Assembly: GCF_049675895.1 (NCBI RefSeq)
Contig: NZ_CP183834.1
Coordinates: 1,364,001-1,428,000, forward strand
Source: Ampullimonas aquatilis
Lineage (GTDB): Bacteria; Pseudomonadota; Gammaproteobacteria; Burkholderiales; Burkholderiaceae_D
DNA: 64,000 nt
Direction of reading: 5' to 3'
Of this stretch, positions 33,861 through 42,969 are shown piece after piece. A program made the translations under genes and the position numbers. Each line of letters opens with the position of its first letter. Position 1 is the stretch's first letter. The notes below the pieces were generated by a model. It was not told the origin of the DNA. It ran no database searches and saw only the letters and a list, made by a program, of their open reading frames with translations.

Positions 33861-34246
33861 GCACAAATATGAAAATTTTGGTGGTGGACGATTTTTCGAC
33901 GATGCGTCGAATCGTTCGAAACCTGCTCAAGGAGCTGGGTTACAACAATGTTGACGAAGCCGAAGATGGCGCCGTGGCATTAGGTAAATTAAAGGGTGGT
34001 GGTTTTGATTTTGTTGTCTCCGACATCAATATGCCCAATATGACCGGCTTTGAGCTGCTTGCGGCCATTCGCGCCGAACCTTCCATCAAGTCATTGCCGG
34101 TGCTGATGGTGACCGCTGAAGCGAAGAAGGAGGATATTGTCAATGCAGCGCAATTGGGTGCATCTGGCTATATTGTCAAACCTTTTACCAAGGTGACCTT
34201 CGAAGAAAAACTCAACAAAATTCTCGCCAAGCTGCAAACGGCTTAA
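33857..34246 (+). CDS. cheY: Chemotaxis response regulator CheY
   Basis: Single-domain receiver that carries phosphate from CheA to the flagellar switch. 129 residues; MKILVVDDFSTMRRIVRNLL carries the acidic pair, FVVSDINMPNMTG the phospho-acceptor (about Asp56), MVTAEA the switch Thr and SGYIVKPFT the Lys. It overlaps the cheV stop by four bases. The downstream neighbour is its phosphatase, cheZ. Confidence 0.97.
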   Translation: MSTNMKILVVDDFSTMRRIVRNLLKELGYNNVDEAEDGAVALGKLKGGGFDFVVSDINMPNMTGFELLAAIRAEPSIKSLPVLMVTAEAKKEDIVNAAQLGASGYIVKPFTKVTFEEKLNKILAKLQTA

Positions 34247-34261
34247 CGACAGGGGCAAACC

Positions 34262-35008
34262 ATGAGTGTCAATCAAGAAGAAGATTTGGAAGCGTTGTTT
34301 GATCAAATTTCAGAACAACGTGCTGTTACTACGACAGAAACACCCGTCGCAGCAGAAGCCGCGCAAGCCAGCTCATCGGCTGTTGCAGAAGGTGAAGAGG
34401 GTGACGGTGAAGCTTATGATATTTTCAACCGGATCGGTCACCTGACCCGCAGTTTGCATGACGCTTTGCGTGAGTTGGGTTACGACAAAAGCGTTGAGAC
34501 GGCCGTACATTCATTACCAGATGCGCAAGATCGCTTGGCCTATATTGCCAATCTGACTGGCAAGGCAGCTGAAACGACGCTGTCCTGTGTTGAAAAAGGT
34601 CAGACCGAACAAGATGTGTTGCAAGCCAAGTCAGACAAATTGGCTGCTGATTGGGACAAGCTGTTTGCAGGTCATCTGTCGGTCGATGACTTCAAAAAGC
34701 TGGCTCATGAATCGCGTGATTTTATGAAGGTTGTGAATGGCTCTGCTCAGAAAACTTCGGGGCTGTTTACCGAAATTATGATGGCGCAGGATTTTCATGA
34801 TTTAACGGGCCAGATGATCAACAAGATCGTCAAGATCGCCAAAACTCTTGAGGATCAACTGGTACATCTGCTGTTGGATGCCAGTCCACCTGAAAAACGT
34901 AGCGATGATTTTGGCCTGGAAGGCCCCATCCATAACCATCATGAACGTGATGATGTGGTGGCCAATCAGTCTCAAGTGGACGATCTGCTGGAAAGTCTGG
35001 GTTTCTGA
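34262..35008 (+). CDS. cheZ: Chemotaxis phosphatase CheZ
   Basis: Speeds removal of phosphate from CheY. 248 residues, mostly helical, with the long hairpin helix region and catalytic AQDFHDLTGQMI (E. coli CheZ has the same pattern with the catalytic Gln in this motif). The C-terminal QSQVDDLLESLGF is the conserved CheY-binding tail. The N-terminal ~50 residues are Ala/Glu/Ser-rich and variable. CheZ beside CheY and CheA fits beta- and gamma-proteobacterial wiring. Confidence 0.96.
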   Translation: MSVNQEEDLEALFDQISEQRAVTTTETPVAAEAAQASSSAVAEGEEGDGEAYDIFNRIGHLTRSLHDALRELGYDKSVETAVHSLPDAQDRLAYIANLTGKAAETTLSCVEKGQTEQDVLQAKSDKLAADWDKLFAGHLSVDDFKKLAHESRDFMKVVNGSAQKTSGLFTEIMMAQDFHDLTGQMINKIVKIAKTLEDQLVHLLLDASPPEKRSDDFGLEGPIHNHHERDDVVANQSQVDDLLESLGF

Positions 35009-35051
35009 TCTTCTCGAGACAGTTAACAAATAAAACAGAATAGGCAACTCA

Positions 35052-36902
35052 ATGAGCGATGATTTTTCAGAATTCCAGGATCTATTGACCGACTTTCTCA
35101 GTGAAGCAGGAGAGCTTCTTGATGATGTCGACAATGGGTTGGTCGCGCTTGAATATCAGTCTGACGATAAAGCGCTGCTCAATACCGTGTTCCGTGGATT
35201 CCATACTATTAAGGGTGGTGGTGGCTTTCTTGAAGCGACGCATCTGGTCAACCTGTGTCATCGAACTGAAAACGTGTTTGACCGTTTACGCTCAGACAAG
35301 ATGCAACTCACGCCAGAGCTGCTTGATATTGTTTTGGCTGCAACGGGCGAAGTTCGTCGCATGTTTGGCGAGATGGGCAATAACACCAAGCCAACCGCAG
35401 CCCCACAAGAGTTGCTGGATGCACTGGATGCCTGCCTGAATGAAGGTGTGGCAGCGATTGTCAAACCTGCACCCGCAGCACCTGCTGCACAACAGGCAGA
35501 TGTACCCGCTGCTGATACCGCCAGCACTGCACCTGTCAGGTCGGCCGGTGAGGAGGATGCCGTGGATTGGGATGCGCTTTACCATGAACTGTTGGGTACC
35601 GAACCCACTGCTTCATCAGCGCCGGCTTCTGACACTGTTGCAGCAACAGAAGAAGCCAAACCCAAGAAAGTATTCAGTACTGCCAAGCCTTACGAACCTA
35701 AAGTCAATCTGCCAGCCAGCTCACAGCCGGTGAAAGAAAGTTCCATCCGGGTTGAGACGGCGCGCTTCGATCAGATTCTTAATTTGTCCGGTGAAATCGG
35801 TCTCACTAAAAACCGGATTGCCTGTTTGCGTGATGCGCTGATTCGTGGCAATGATGATGAGTCCACACTCAAGACGCTGGATCATGTGATCGGTCAGCTC
35901 GACATGCTGGTTGGTGATTTGCAGACCTCAGTCATGAAGGCGCGGATGCAGCCGGTTGGTCGGGTGTTTCAGAAATATCAACGACTGGCGCGTGACTTGT
36001 CGCGCCAATTGGGTAAGGACGTTGACCTGGTACTGGAAGGTGCTGAAACCGAAGTGGATAAAACCATTCTGGATGAGCTCAACGACCCACTGGTGCATAT
36101 TGTGCGTAACTCGGTGGATCACGGTATTGAAAATCCGGTTGATCGGATTGCGGCCGGCAAACCATCACGCGGCACGATCAAATTGTCAGCCAGACAAGAG
36201 GGGGATCACATCATCATCGAGATTACCGATGATGGCAAAGGTATGAACCCGGATGTGATTCGTCAGAAGGCCTTTGAGAAGGGACTGATTTCGCAAGAGG
36301 AAGTCTCGACACTGGATGCCAGAAAGAGTTTGCAACTCATTTTTCTGCCAGGCTTTTCAACCAAAGATCAGATCAGCGATGTATCTGGTCGTGGTGTTGG
36401 CATGGATGTGGTGAAAACCAATATTACCAAGCTCAAGGGTCGCATTGATCTGCTGTCTGAGCCAGGTCGTGGTTCACGCATCATTATCTCTTTGCCATTG
36501 ACGCTGGCAATTTTGCCGGTGCTGATGCTCAAGCAGGCAGAGCAGACCTATGCGTTACCGCTGTCATCGGTACGTGAAATTATTTCACTCAATGAATCAC
36601 AGATTCAAAGTGTGTCAGGTACCCCCAACATTATTGTGCGCGGTACTGTGTTGCCAATTCTTGATCTGGCCGCATTACTTGGTAAGCCTCGCGCTGCGGG
36701 TATGGCACCACTTGGGATTGTGATTGTGTCGGGTGATCGATCATTCATTCTCGGCGTGGATAGTATGGTTGGCCAGGACGAAGTGATGATCAAACCACTG
36801 GAAGGCCTCAAGCCCAAAGGTGTTGCAGGTGCCACACTCTCTGGAGAAGGGGTGTTGGTACTGGTGTTGGAGTTGAATGAATTATTGCAAGGATGGCTGT
36901 AA
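35052..36902 (+). CDS. cheA: Chemotaxis histidine kinase CheA, apparently without a P2 domain
   Basis: Receptor-controlled kinase that phosphorylates CheY and CheB. 616 residues: P1/HPT domain (1 to ~105) with His at about 51 in FRGFHTIKGGGGF; a ~110-residue Ala/Pro/Thr-rich linker; P3 dimerisation (~235-300); P4 ATPase with N box HIVRNSVDHGIENP, G1 ITDDGKGM, and G2 SGRGVGMDVV; and P5 CheW-like (~480-616) with TYALPLSSVREII. I find no compact P2 (CheY-docking) domain between P1 and P3, only low-complexity linker; divergent P2 domains can be hard to see. Follows cheZ by 43 bases. Confidence 0.95.
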   Translation: MSDDFSEFQDLLTDFLSEAGELLDDVDNGLVALEYQSDDKALLNTVFRGFHTIKGGGGFLEATHLVNLCHRTENVFDRLRSDKMQLTPELLDIVLAATGEVRRMFGEMGNNTKPTAAPQELLDALDACLNEGVAAIVKPAPAAPAAQQADVPAADTASTAPVRSAGEEDAVDWDALYHELLGTEPTASSAPASDTVAATEEAKPKKVFSTAKPYEPKVNLPASSQPVKESSIRVETARFDQILNLSGEIGLTKNRIACLRDALIRGNDDESTLKTLDHVIGQLDMLVGDLQTSVMKARMQPVGRVFQKYQRLARDLSRQLGKDVDLVLEGAETEVDKTILDELNDPLVHIVRNSVDHGIENPVDRIAAGKPSRGTIKLSARQEGDHIIIEITDDGKGMNPDVIRQKAFEKGLISQEEVSTLDARKSLQLIFLPGFSTKDQISDVSGRGVGMDVVKTNITKLKGRIDLLSEPGRGSRIIISLPLTLAILPVLMLKQAEQTYALPLSSVREIISLNESQIQSVSGTPNIIVRGTVLPILDLAALLGKPRAAGMAPLGIVIVSGDRSFILGVDSMVGQDEVMIKPLEGLKPKGVAGATLSGEGVLVLVLELNELLQGWL

Positions 36903-36957
36903 CAGACCTTAACCTTCAGACGAACAAATTGATGTCTGATAAAAATATGAAAGAGAC

Positions 36958-38736
36958 ATGATGAACCATACTTCCCTGATACAAGAGCAGACCACTGCTC
37001 ATGACAATCATAGTCAACCTATCAATCAAGCCGCGAGGGGAAAATTGTTTTTAGTCATGGCAGTCGGTAGTGTGCTATTGCTGCCAACTGTAATTGCCCT
37101 GTTGCGCTGCTATGTGCTGCCCAGTGATGATGCTGCCGCACAAGTAGCGTCTGGATGGGGGTGGGCACAAGGCCTGGCCTGGTTTTATTTGATCAGTTTG
37201 TCGGTACTCATTGTTGTGTGCTGGCAGGTCATGATCAAGCCGGTACTGGCGCTCATGTCGGTGATTGAGCATCATGCTGAAATGGGCGAAGATGATATGC
37301 GTGCTGATTTGCCTGTGGTCGACGGCGTGGTTGGTGGTGTCAGCAATTACCATAATCGCTTCTTGACTAAAACCCGCCGGATGATTGACAAGATTCGTCA
37401 GATGAGTGTCAAGGTGGCACTTGAAGCTGCACATACTTCAGCGGGCATTCGTCAGTCAGGCCAACTGGCCAAGGAGCAAGATGAATTGACGGTTGCCATT
37501 TTCTCATCGAGCGACAAAGCGCAACAGGCCTTGGGTGAGCTGCATGATTATTCAAAAAGCTTGCAAATTGCCACAACCAATCATTTAGGCGTTGCACAAA
37601 ATTCTGCCAAGGAAATGACCGGCGTTGCGGCACAGATTCAGCAGGTGCAAGTAAAACTGTCTGATTTGCAAAATACGGTAGTCCGTCTGCATGACAGCTC
37701 GCAGTCGATTGAATCGGTAGTGAGTCTGATTAATAATATTTCTGACCAGACCAATCTGCTGGCGCTTAACGCGGCCATTGAAGCAGCCCGTGCCGGTGAA
37801 GCAGGGCGTGGTTTTGCCGTGGTAGCTGATCAAGTGCGCAGCCTGGCTGAAAACGTTAAAAAAGCAACGGCTGAAATTTCTGACTCGATTTTGGGCATGC
37901 AGGATACCGTGAGTCATACCCGCAAAGAGACTGAGTTAATTGAAGGTCAGGTGGTGGCTTCGCGTAATGTCATTCAGAAGGCGTCGACACACTTTGAAGT
38001 GATGGTCAGTGATTTTTCTTCGATGTCGGCTCAGATCGGTAGCGTGGCCACATTGATTGATCAGGTGACTGATGTGAATGGCGAGATTCATCAAGGTGTC
38101 AGCCAGATTCGCCGACTCTCACAGACTTTTGTCGACAAGATGAAAACCGCCGATGAACGTGTCAATCTGTTGACTCACGAGGCTGACAAAGTTCAGGAAG
38201 AAATTGCAGCAATCCGTACTGGTCAAGGTTCGTTTGAGCGTGTGATTGAAATGGCCATGACCTATCGTGACCGTTGTGCAGAAATTATTGAAAAGGCTGA
38301 GAAGTCGGGCGCCAATATTTTTGACCAGAACTATCAATCGATTGCCAACAGTAATCCACCTAAATATCGCACCAGTTATGATGACAAGATTGATCGTTCC
38401 CTAACTTCAATATTTGATGAGATGGTTGCTCAAAATTCGGGTATGGCCTTTGCCTTGTGTGTTGATAAAAACGGCTATGCGCCGGCTCATATCAGTGCCT
38501 GTTCACGAACACAGTGTGGTGATGCGCGTCAGGACTTGCTCTTCAGCCGTCATAAACGCATTTTTAATGATGCCATCTGCCTACGTGGTGCCAACAGTAT
38601 GAATGCCTATTTACTGCAGACTTATCAGCGCGATACGGGCGAGATGATGAATGATCTGTCCATGCCCATCATGATTGGTAATCGTCATTGGGGATCGATC
38701 AGACTTGGTCTGAAACCCGAACTCCTGATGAGCTAG
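36958..38736 (+). CDS. Methyl-accepting chemotaxis protein with C-terminal sensor-like domain
   Basis: 592-residue chemoreceptor. Two hydrophobic segments near the N-terminus (KLFLVMAVGSVLLLPTVIAL, AWFYLISLSVLIVVCWQVMI) lie only ~35 residues apart, so there is no sizeable periplasmic ligand domain. The signalling hairpin tip is NNISDQTNLLALNAAIEAAR followed by GEAGRGFAVVADQVRSLAE. After it, about 150 residues form a distinct domain (from RTSYDDKIDRSLTSIFDEMV to NRHWGSIRLGLKPEL), of a type found at the C-terminus of some beta-proteobacterial receptors and probably sensing in the cytoplasm. It holds clustered Cys (CVDKN, CSRTQC, CLRG). It ends the operon; a terminator follows. Confidence 0.92.
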   Translation: MMNHTSLIQEQTTAHDNHSQPINQAARGKLFLVMAVGSVLLLPTVIALLRCYVLPSDDAAAQVASGWGWAQGLAWFYLISLSVLIVVCWQVMIKPVLALMSVIEHHAEMGEDDMRADLPVVDGVVGGVSNYHNRFLTKTRRMIDKIRQMSVKVALEAAHTSAGIRQSGQLAKEQDELTVAIFSSSDKAQQALGELHDYSKSLQIATTNHLGVAQNSAKEMTGVAAQIQQVQVKLSDLQNTVVRLHDSSQSIESVVSLINNISDQTNLLALNAAIEAARAGEAGRGFAVVADQVRSLAENVKKATAEISDSILGMQDTVSHTRKETELIEGQVVASRNVIQKASTHFEVMVSDFSSMSAQIGSVATLIDQVTDVNGEIHQGVSQIRRLSQTFVDKMKTADERVNLLTHEADKVQEEIAAIRTGQGSFERVIEMAMTYRDRCAEIIEKAEKSGANIFDQNYQSIANSNPPKYRTSYDDKIDRSLTSIFDEMVAQNSGMAFALCVDKNGYAPAHISACSRTQCGDARQDLLFSRHKRIFNDAICLRGANSMNAYLLQTYQRDTGEMMNDLSMPIMIGNRHWGSIRLGLKPELLMS

Positions 38737-38756
38737 TAATCAGAATCAAAAGCAAT

Positions 38757-38794
38757 AAAAAAGGCCCGGCAGAATAAACTGTCGGGCCTTTTTT
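38757..38794. terminator. Bidirectional terminator after the che operon
   Basis: Six A, then GGCCCGGCAG (38763-38772), loop AATAAA, CTGTCGGGCC (38779-38788) and six T; a 10-bp stem with one wobble. Serves the che operon on + and the small unknown gene on -. Confidence 0.93.
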
Positions 38795-38821
38795 ATTGAG
38801 TCTAATACTTGGATGTCATCG

Positions 38822-39379
38822 CTATACAGTCTGGCTTTCCAGTAACTGGTCGAGCCGCATCACCAGCGCCTGGGCCAAAATTTCCCCCTTGGACTTGTAA
38901 ATTGCCTTGTAGTAATCATCACGTAAAGCCGCCAGCTGTTCAATATTCATCGCCTTTTCAACCTTGATCTGCAAAAAAACACCCTTTAGACCCAACTGAT
39001 CCTTGATGGTCTTGCTGTAATACTCGGTAATTTGTTCGTAGCTGCTGACATCACTGGTTTGCTGTGTGGCAGGTATTACTTTGACGGGTTCATCCGCTGC
39101 TTCCGATGGTATCGCCTGAGCGGCCGATTTGCTTGCCTTTGGTGGATTGACTGCACTCGTTTCTGCAGGTTGCAGCACCTCAATGAAACCTTCTGCTTCC
39201 AGGTAAAAAAAGCATTCTTCATCCATGCCATTACCGGCAAAGCGTGCCAGTAGCTCATTGGTGTTGGCCGTACCATTGATGGTCACCAGCAGAGGCCGCA
39301 ATCGGCTGTCAATCTGATGTTTGCGTGTTGCGATTTCTTCGCGTCCCTTATCGGTTTTTTGGTAAAGCGTTGCTAACAT
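38822..39379 (-). CDS. Conserved-looking protein of unknown function (185 aa)
   Basis: Not recognised. The ATG at 39379 has a strong TCTGGAGA ribosome-binding site. Residues ~1-70 are compact (YQKTDKGREEIATRKHQIDS, RLRPLLVTINGTANTNELL, ending in FFYLEAEGFIEVLQ), which looks like a small winged-helix or MarR-like N-terminal unit with a strand-turn-strand at the end. Residues ~70-110 are Ala/Pro/Ser-rich linker; the final ~70 form a second helical unit (YEQITEYYSKTIKDQLGLKG ... ALVMRLDQLLESQ). No membrane segment or signal peptide. It lies alone between the che operon and purT; a regulatory or two-component adaptor role is only a guess. Confidence 0.7.
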   Translation of the reverse strand: MLATLYQKTDKGREEIATRKHQIDSRLRPLLVTINGTANTNELLARFAGNGMDEECFFYLEAEGFIEVLQPAETSAVNPPKASKSAAQAIPSEAADEPVKVIPATQQTSDVSSYEQITEYYSKTIKDQLGLKGVFLQIKVEKAMNIEQLAALRDDYYKAIYKSKGEILAQALVMRLDQLLESQTV

Positions 39380-39544
39380 GAATGTCTCCAGAGCAAAATT
39401 TAAAGAATGTGTCTTTTTAATATTGACTCATGCTAGCCGAAGCATTTTGAGAAAGACGCCAACTATTGCCGCTCTGGAGAGTTTATTCAGTTTTGTGTAA
39501 GCTTTCTAAGATTTTTGTGTTGCAAATGCGAGCAAAGTTGGCTA

Positions 39545-40762
39545 TCAGGCAATGGGTTTGACCGCTGCTGCTGCTGCTTTTGCTTTGACGCGGGCTTCAT
39601 CGGTATTGCTGGCAGTCGCCAGCGCCACCCCCATGCGACGACGCACAAATGACTCCGGCTTGCCAAACAGACGGATGTCGGTGCCAGGAATGGCCAGTGC
39701 ATTACGGACACCCTGATAGGACAGCGCTTGGGCATCCTGGCCACCGTAGATGACGGCCGAAGCGGCCGGGCTTTTCAGACTGGTATCCACCGGTAGTCCA
39801 AGAATGGCTTTGGCGTGTAATTCAAATTCACTTTGTATTTGGCTGGCTAGTGTGACCAGACCGGTATCGTGTGGGCGTGGGCTGACTTCTGAAAACCAGA
39901 CCTGATCCCCTTTGATAAATAGTTCGACGCCAAAAATACCAAGTCCACCCAATTCGGTGGTGATGGCATCGGCAATCTGCCTTGTACTGGCCAGGGCCTG
40001 ATGACTCATCGGCTGTGGTTGCCAGCTTTCTACATAATCGCCCTTGACTTGTACATGTCCGATCGGCTCGCAGAAGTAGGTTTGAATCTGTCCATCGGCA
40101 TTGAGTGCGCGTACAGTTAATTGCGTAATTTCATAATCAAAGTCAATCATGCCTTCGACGATGACGCGTTGCATATCCACTCGTCCACCTGTGGCGGCGT
40201 AATCCCAGGCTGCATCAATCTCGGCAATGCTATCAACTTTGGATTGGCCTTTGCCACTTGATGACATGATCGGTTTGACAAAGCAGGGAAAGCCGACGGC
40301 CTGCGCGGCCTCGTGTAATTCTTCACGGGTATTGGCAAAGCGATAGGCTGACGTGGGCAACTTGAGCTGCTCGGCAGCAACGGTGCGGATGCCTTCGCGA
40401 TTCATGGTCAGATAAGCGGCACGGGCCGTTGGTACGACAGTGACTTTGCCAGCCTGTTCCAGCTCGACCAGAGCCTGAGTGGCAATCGCTTCAATTTCAG
40501 GCACGACCAGATCGGGTTGCTCCTGTTCAATCAAGGCCTTGAGCGCGACAGGATTGGTCATGTCAATCACATGGGCACGATGCGCCACCTGCTGTGCAGG
40601 CGCATTGGCATAGCGATCGACTGCAATGACTTCAATACCCAGACGTTGCAATGAAATGACGACTTCCTTACCGAGCTCTCCAGAGCCGAGCAGCATGACT
40701 TTGACAGCCGTCGCTGAGAGCGGGGTACCAAGAACAGGATGTTGTCGATTGAAAGCAGGCAT
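39545..40762 (-). CDS. purT: Formate-dependent GAR transformylase PurT
   Basis: Uses ATP and formate to make formylglycinamide ribonucleotide in purine synthesis, bypassing folate-dependent PurN. 405 residues, ATP-grasp family: N-terminal KVMLLGSGELGKEVVISLQR, ATP-binding GFPCFVKPIMSSSGKGQS and metal-site region VWFSEVSPRPHDTGLVT. CTTTAGGAAATCGC supplies the ribosome-binding site. It stands alone. The final ~12 residues are an Ala/Lys-rich tail, slightly beyond the usual end. Confidence 0.97.
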   Translation of the reverse strand: MPAFNRQHPVLGTPLSATAVKVMLLGSGELGKEVVISLQRLGIEVIAVDRYANAPAQQVAHRAHVIDMTNPVALKALIEQEQPDLVVPEIEAIATQALVELEQAGKVTVVPTARAAYLTMNREGIRTVAAEQLKLPTSAYRFANTREELHEAAQAVGFPCFVKPIMSSSGKGQSKVDSIAEIDAAWDYAATGGRVDMQRVIVEGMIDFDYEITQLTVRALNADGQIQTYFCEPIGHVQVKGDYVESWQPQPMSHQALASTRQIADAITTELGGLGIFGVELFIKGDQVWFSEVSPRPHDTGLVTLASQIQSEFELHAKAILGLPVDTSLKSPAASAVIYGGQDAQALSYQGVRNALAIPGTDIRLFGKPESFVRRRMGVALATASNTDEARVKAKAAAAAVKPIA

Positions 40763-40908
40763 GCGATTTCCTAAAGAGTCAGTTGATGTGTAAAGACGCT
40801 GAGCCAGTATTTTAAGCCGAGTGAAGCCAGTGCCAGGAAAATGTAATGATGCTGTTGAAAGTTCATTGAACGCGATAGCACATTGTTAAATTTGCAGTTA
40901 CTATCAAA

Positions 40909-40926
40909 CCTGTTATTTGTAACAGG
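40909..40926. promoter_or_regulatory. Short palindrome upstream of the GGDEF-EAL gene
   Basis: CCTGTTA-TTTG-TAACAGG, a perfect 7-bp inverted repeat about 85 bases before the GGDEF-EAL start codon, between it and the divergent purT. Possible operator; no proof. Confidence 0.35.
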
Positions 40927-41010
40927 GTATTGCATAATTTTAGTATTCGCCTAGTTAACCGATAAATCTATTAGCTGGATATTGCCAGTATGTAGTTCTT
41001 ATTGTGTCCC

Positions 41011-42876
41011 ATGAGTGATTCATTTCAAACGCCAATTCTGATTGTTTTATCCAGTGAGTCTGATGCGCTCGCGATGATGAACTATTTGACTGCGCGTTTG
41101 CCTTTTGCCCATTTTGCCTGGGCTGCGAATTCTGAACAAGTTAAGTCGGTCCTGCCGAGCCAGTCATGGCGTTTGGTGATCTGCGGTGAGCGGGTGGCCG
41201 AATGTGGCTGGCATTGTGTCATGGAAATTGTCAGCGATCATGACTCGGTGCTATCGATGGTGGTGGTGACGAATCAATATGACGAGGCACAAGCCATCAG
41301 TGCCATGCGCCAGGGTGCCCGTGATTATCTTGAGCATCAAAATCAACCACGGTTGCAGACCGTGGTTGAGCGCGAACTGAGTCATAGTGAGTCATTAAGA
41401 GGGTTGATACGAGTTCAGCATCGTGCTGATTTGATGATTCATTACGATGACTTGACGGGCTTGCCCAATCGTAATTTATTTTGTGAATGGGTCAGCAAGC
41501 TATTGCAAAGCAAGTACGGTGGTACCAGCCGACTCGCAGCAGTGACTGCGCCCGCTACACGACCAGTCGTCATGCGCGCTGCTTTGCTTTATTTTGATGT
41601 TGACCGGTTTATGCGCGTCAATGATGCCTTTGGTCATACCGTGGGTGATCAGTTTTTGCAGATCATTGCCTTACGTCTCAAAGAATTGGTTGGCGAACAT
41701 CCCTTGGCACGCATTGGTGAAGACAAATTTGCGATCATGCTGTCCGAGGTGGATGACGAGTCCGAAGTTGAATCCTTTATTTATTCAATTCAGCAACGTT
41801 TTGAGAAGGCCTGTATTGTTGATCAATACGAATTCTTTTTTACCTTTACGGTCGGTGTGAGTTTTATTACGCAAACCGACGACAATATTGTCAATCTGCT
41901 GAAAAATGCCGAGTCGGCCATGTTTGTGGCCAAGCGCAATACGCCGCACGGGATTCAATTTTTCCGTCCTGAAAATCGTCAGGAAGTAAACCGTAAGGTG
42001 GTATTGGAAACCGCCTTGCGTCATGCGCTGGTGCGGGGTGAGTTGTCGCTTTGTTATCAGCCGATTGTCTGTACCGCGAGCAAGCGCTTTATCGGTGCGG
42101 AAGCCCTGTTGCGCTGGAATCAACGGGAGCTGGGTATGGTATCCCCCGATGAGTTTATTCCGATAGCAGATGACTCGGGTTTCATTATCGAGATTGGTCG
42201 TTGGGTCTTGCTGACCGCCTGCAAGCAAGCCAAGCAATGGCACGATATGGGTTTCACTGATTTGACCGTGGCGATTAATTTTTCAGCCAGCCAGTTCCGT
42301 CATCCTGGCTTGGTGGCACAAGTCAAGGAGGCGATTCGTATTAGCGGCATTGATCCGCATACACTGGAAATTGAAATCACCGAAACGGTAGCAATGCAGG
42401 ATGCGCCTTCAACCATTGCCAAACTGAAAACATTGAAATCTTTAGGAATTAAAATTTCAATTGATGACTTTGGTACAGGCTATTCATCACTTGCTTATCT
42501 GAAGAAATTTCCGATTGATATTCTCAAGATCGACAAGGCATTTGTGCGCGATGTCGATAGCGATGTGGATAACGCGGCGATTGTGCGTGCGGTTGCTGCT
42601 TTGGCACGGGCACTGCGTTTAACCGTATTGGCAGAGGGCGTTGAAAATACCCGCCAGTTGGATTTTTTGAATCTGATTGGTTGTGATCGCGTGCAGGGCT
42701 ATTACTTCAGTAAACCGCAAGACAGTGATCGGATCACCGAACTGATCATCCAACATAATCCTTCCCAAGCTTATCAAGACAAATTGCTGGAAAGTGCCAT
42801 GGCCCGACTGGGTCTGGTCAACGATGGCATGGGCAGCCATGCGACGACCATATCGCCTGGCCGAGCACTCGGCTGA
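41011..42876 (+). CDS. Receiver-like / degenerate GGDEF / EAL c-di-GMP phosphodiesterase
   Basis: 621 residues from ATG 41011 (a TTG at 41002 is in frame; neither has a clear ribosome-binding site). Residues ~1-125 look like a receiver fold but lack its active residues (VLSSESD; RLVICGERVAECG, with Gly at the usual phospho-acceptor place). The GGDEF domain (~145-325) reads GEDKF in place of GGDEF, so it probably makes no c-di-GMP and may only bind GTP or regulate. The EAL domain (~335-590) looks active: AEALLRW, EIEITETVAM, DDFGTGYSS and KIDKAFV. Predicted phosphodiesterase lowering c-di-GMP. Confidence 0.9.
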   Translation: MSDSFQTPILIVLSSESDALAMMNYLTARLPFAHFAWAANSEQVKSVLPSQSWRLVICGERVAECGWHCVMEIVSDHDSVLSMVVVTNQYDEAQAISAMRQGARDYLEHQNQPRLQTVVERELSHSESLRGLIRVQHRADLMIHYDDLTGLPNRNLFCEWVSKLLQSKYGGTSRLAAVTAPATRPVVMRAALLYFDVDRFMRVNDAFGHTVGDQFLQIIALRLKELVGEHPLARIGEDKFAIMLSEVDDESEVESFIYSIQQRFEKACIVDQYEFFFTFTVGVSFITQTDDNIVNLLKNAESAMFVAKRNTPHGIQFFRPENRQEVNRKVVLETALRHALVRGELSLCYQPIVCTASKRFIGAEALLRWNQRELGMVSPDEFIPIADDSGFIIEIGRWVLLTACKQAKQWHDMGFTDLTVAINFSASQFRHPGLVAQVKEAIRISGIDPHTLEIEITETVAMQDAPSTIAKLKTLKSLGIKISIDDFGTGYSSLAYLKKFPIDILKIDKAFVRDVDSDVDNAAIVRAVAALARALRLTVLAEGVENTRQLDFLNLIGCDRVQGYYFSKPQDSDRITELIIQHNPSQAYQDKLLESAMARLGLVNDGMGSHATTISPGRALG

Positions 42877-42909
42877 TGACAGATACCCCTGGATAGTAAA
42901 AAAACAGGA

Positions 42910-42929
42910 TCAATAAATATGCACCTGAT
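42910..42929 (+). repeat. Dispersed intergenic motif, copy C
   Basis: TCAATAAATATGCACCTGAT, between the convergent 3' ends of the GGDEF-EAL and HDOD genes. Shares a longer 57-base alignment with copy B at 17185-17241. Confidence 0.5.
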
Positions 42930-42969
42930 CGGTATATTATTGATTGATACACCTATGCAGTATCAGATT

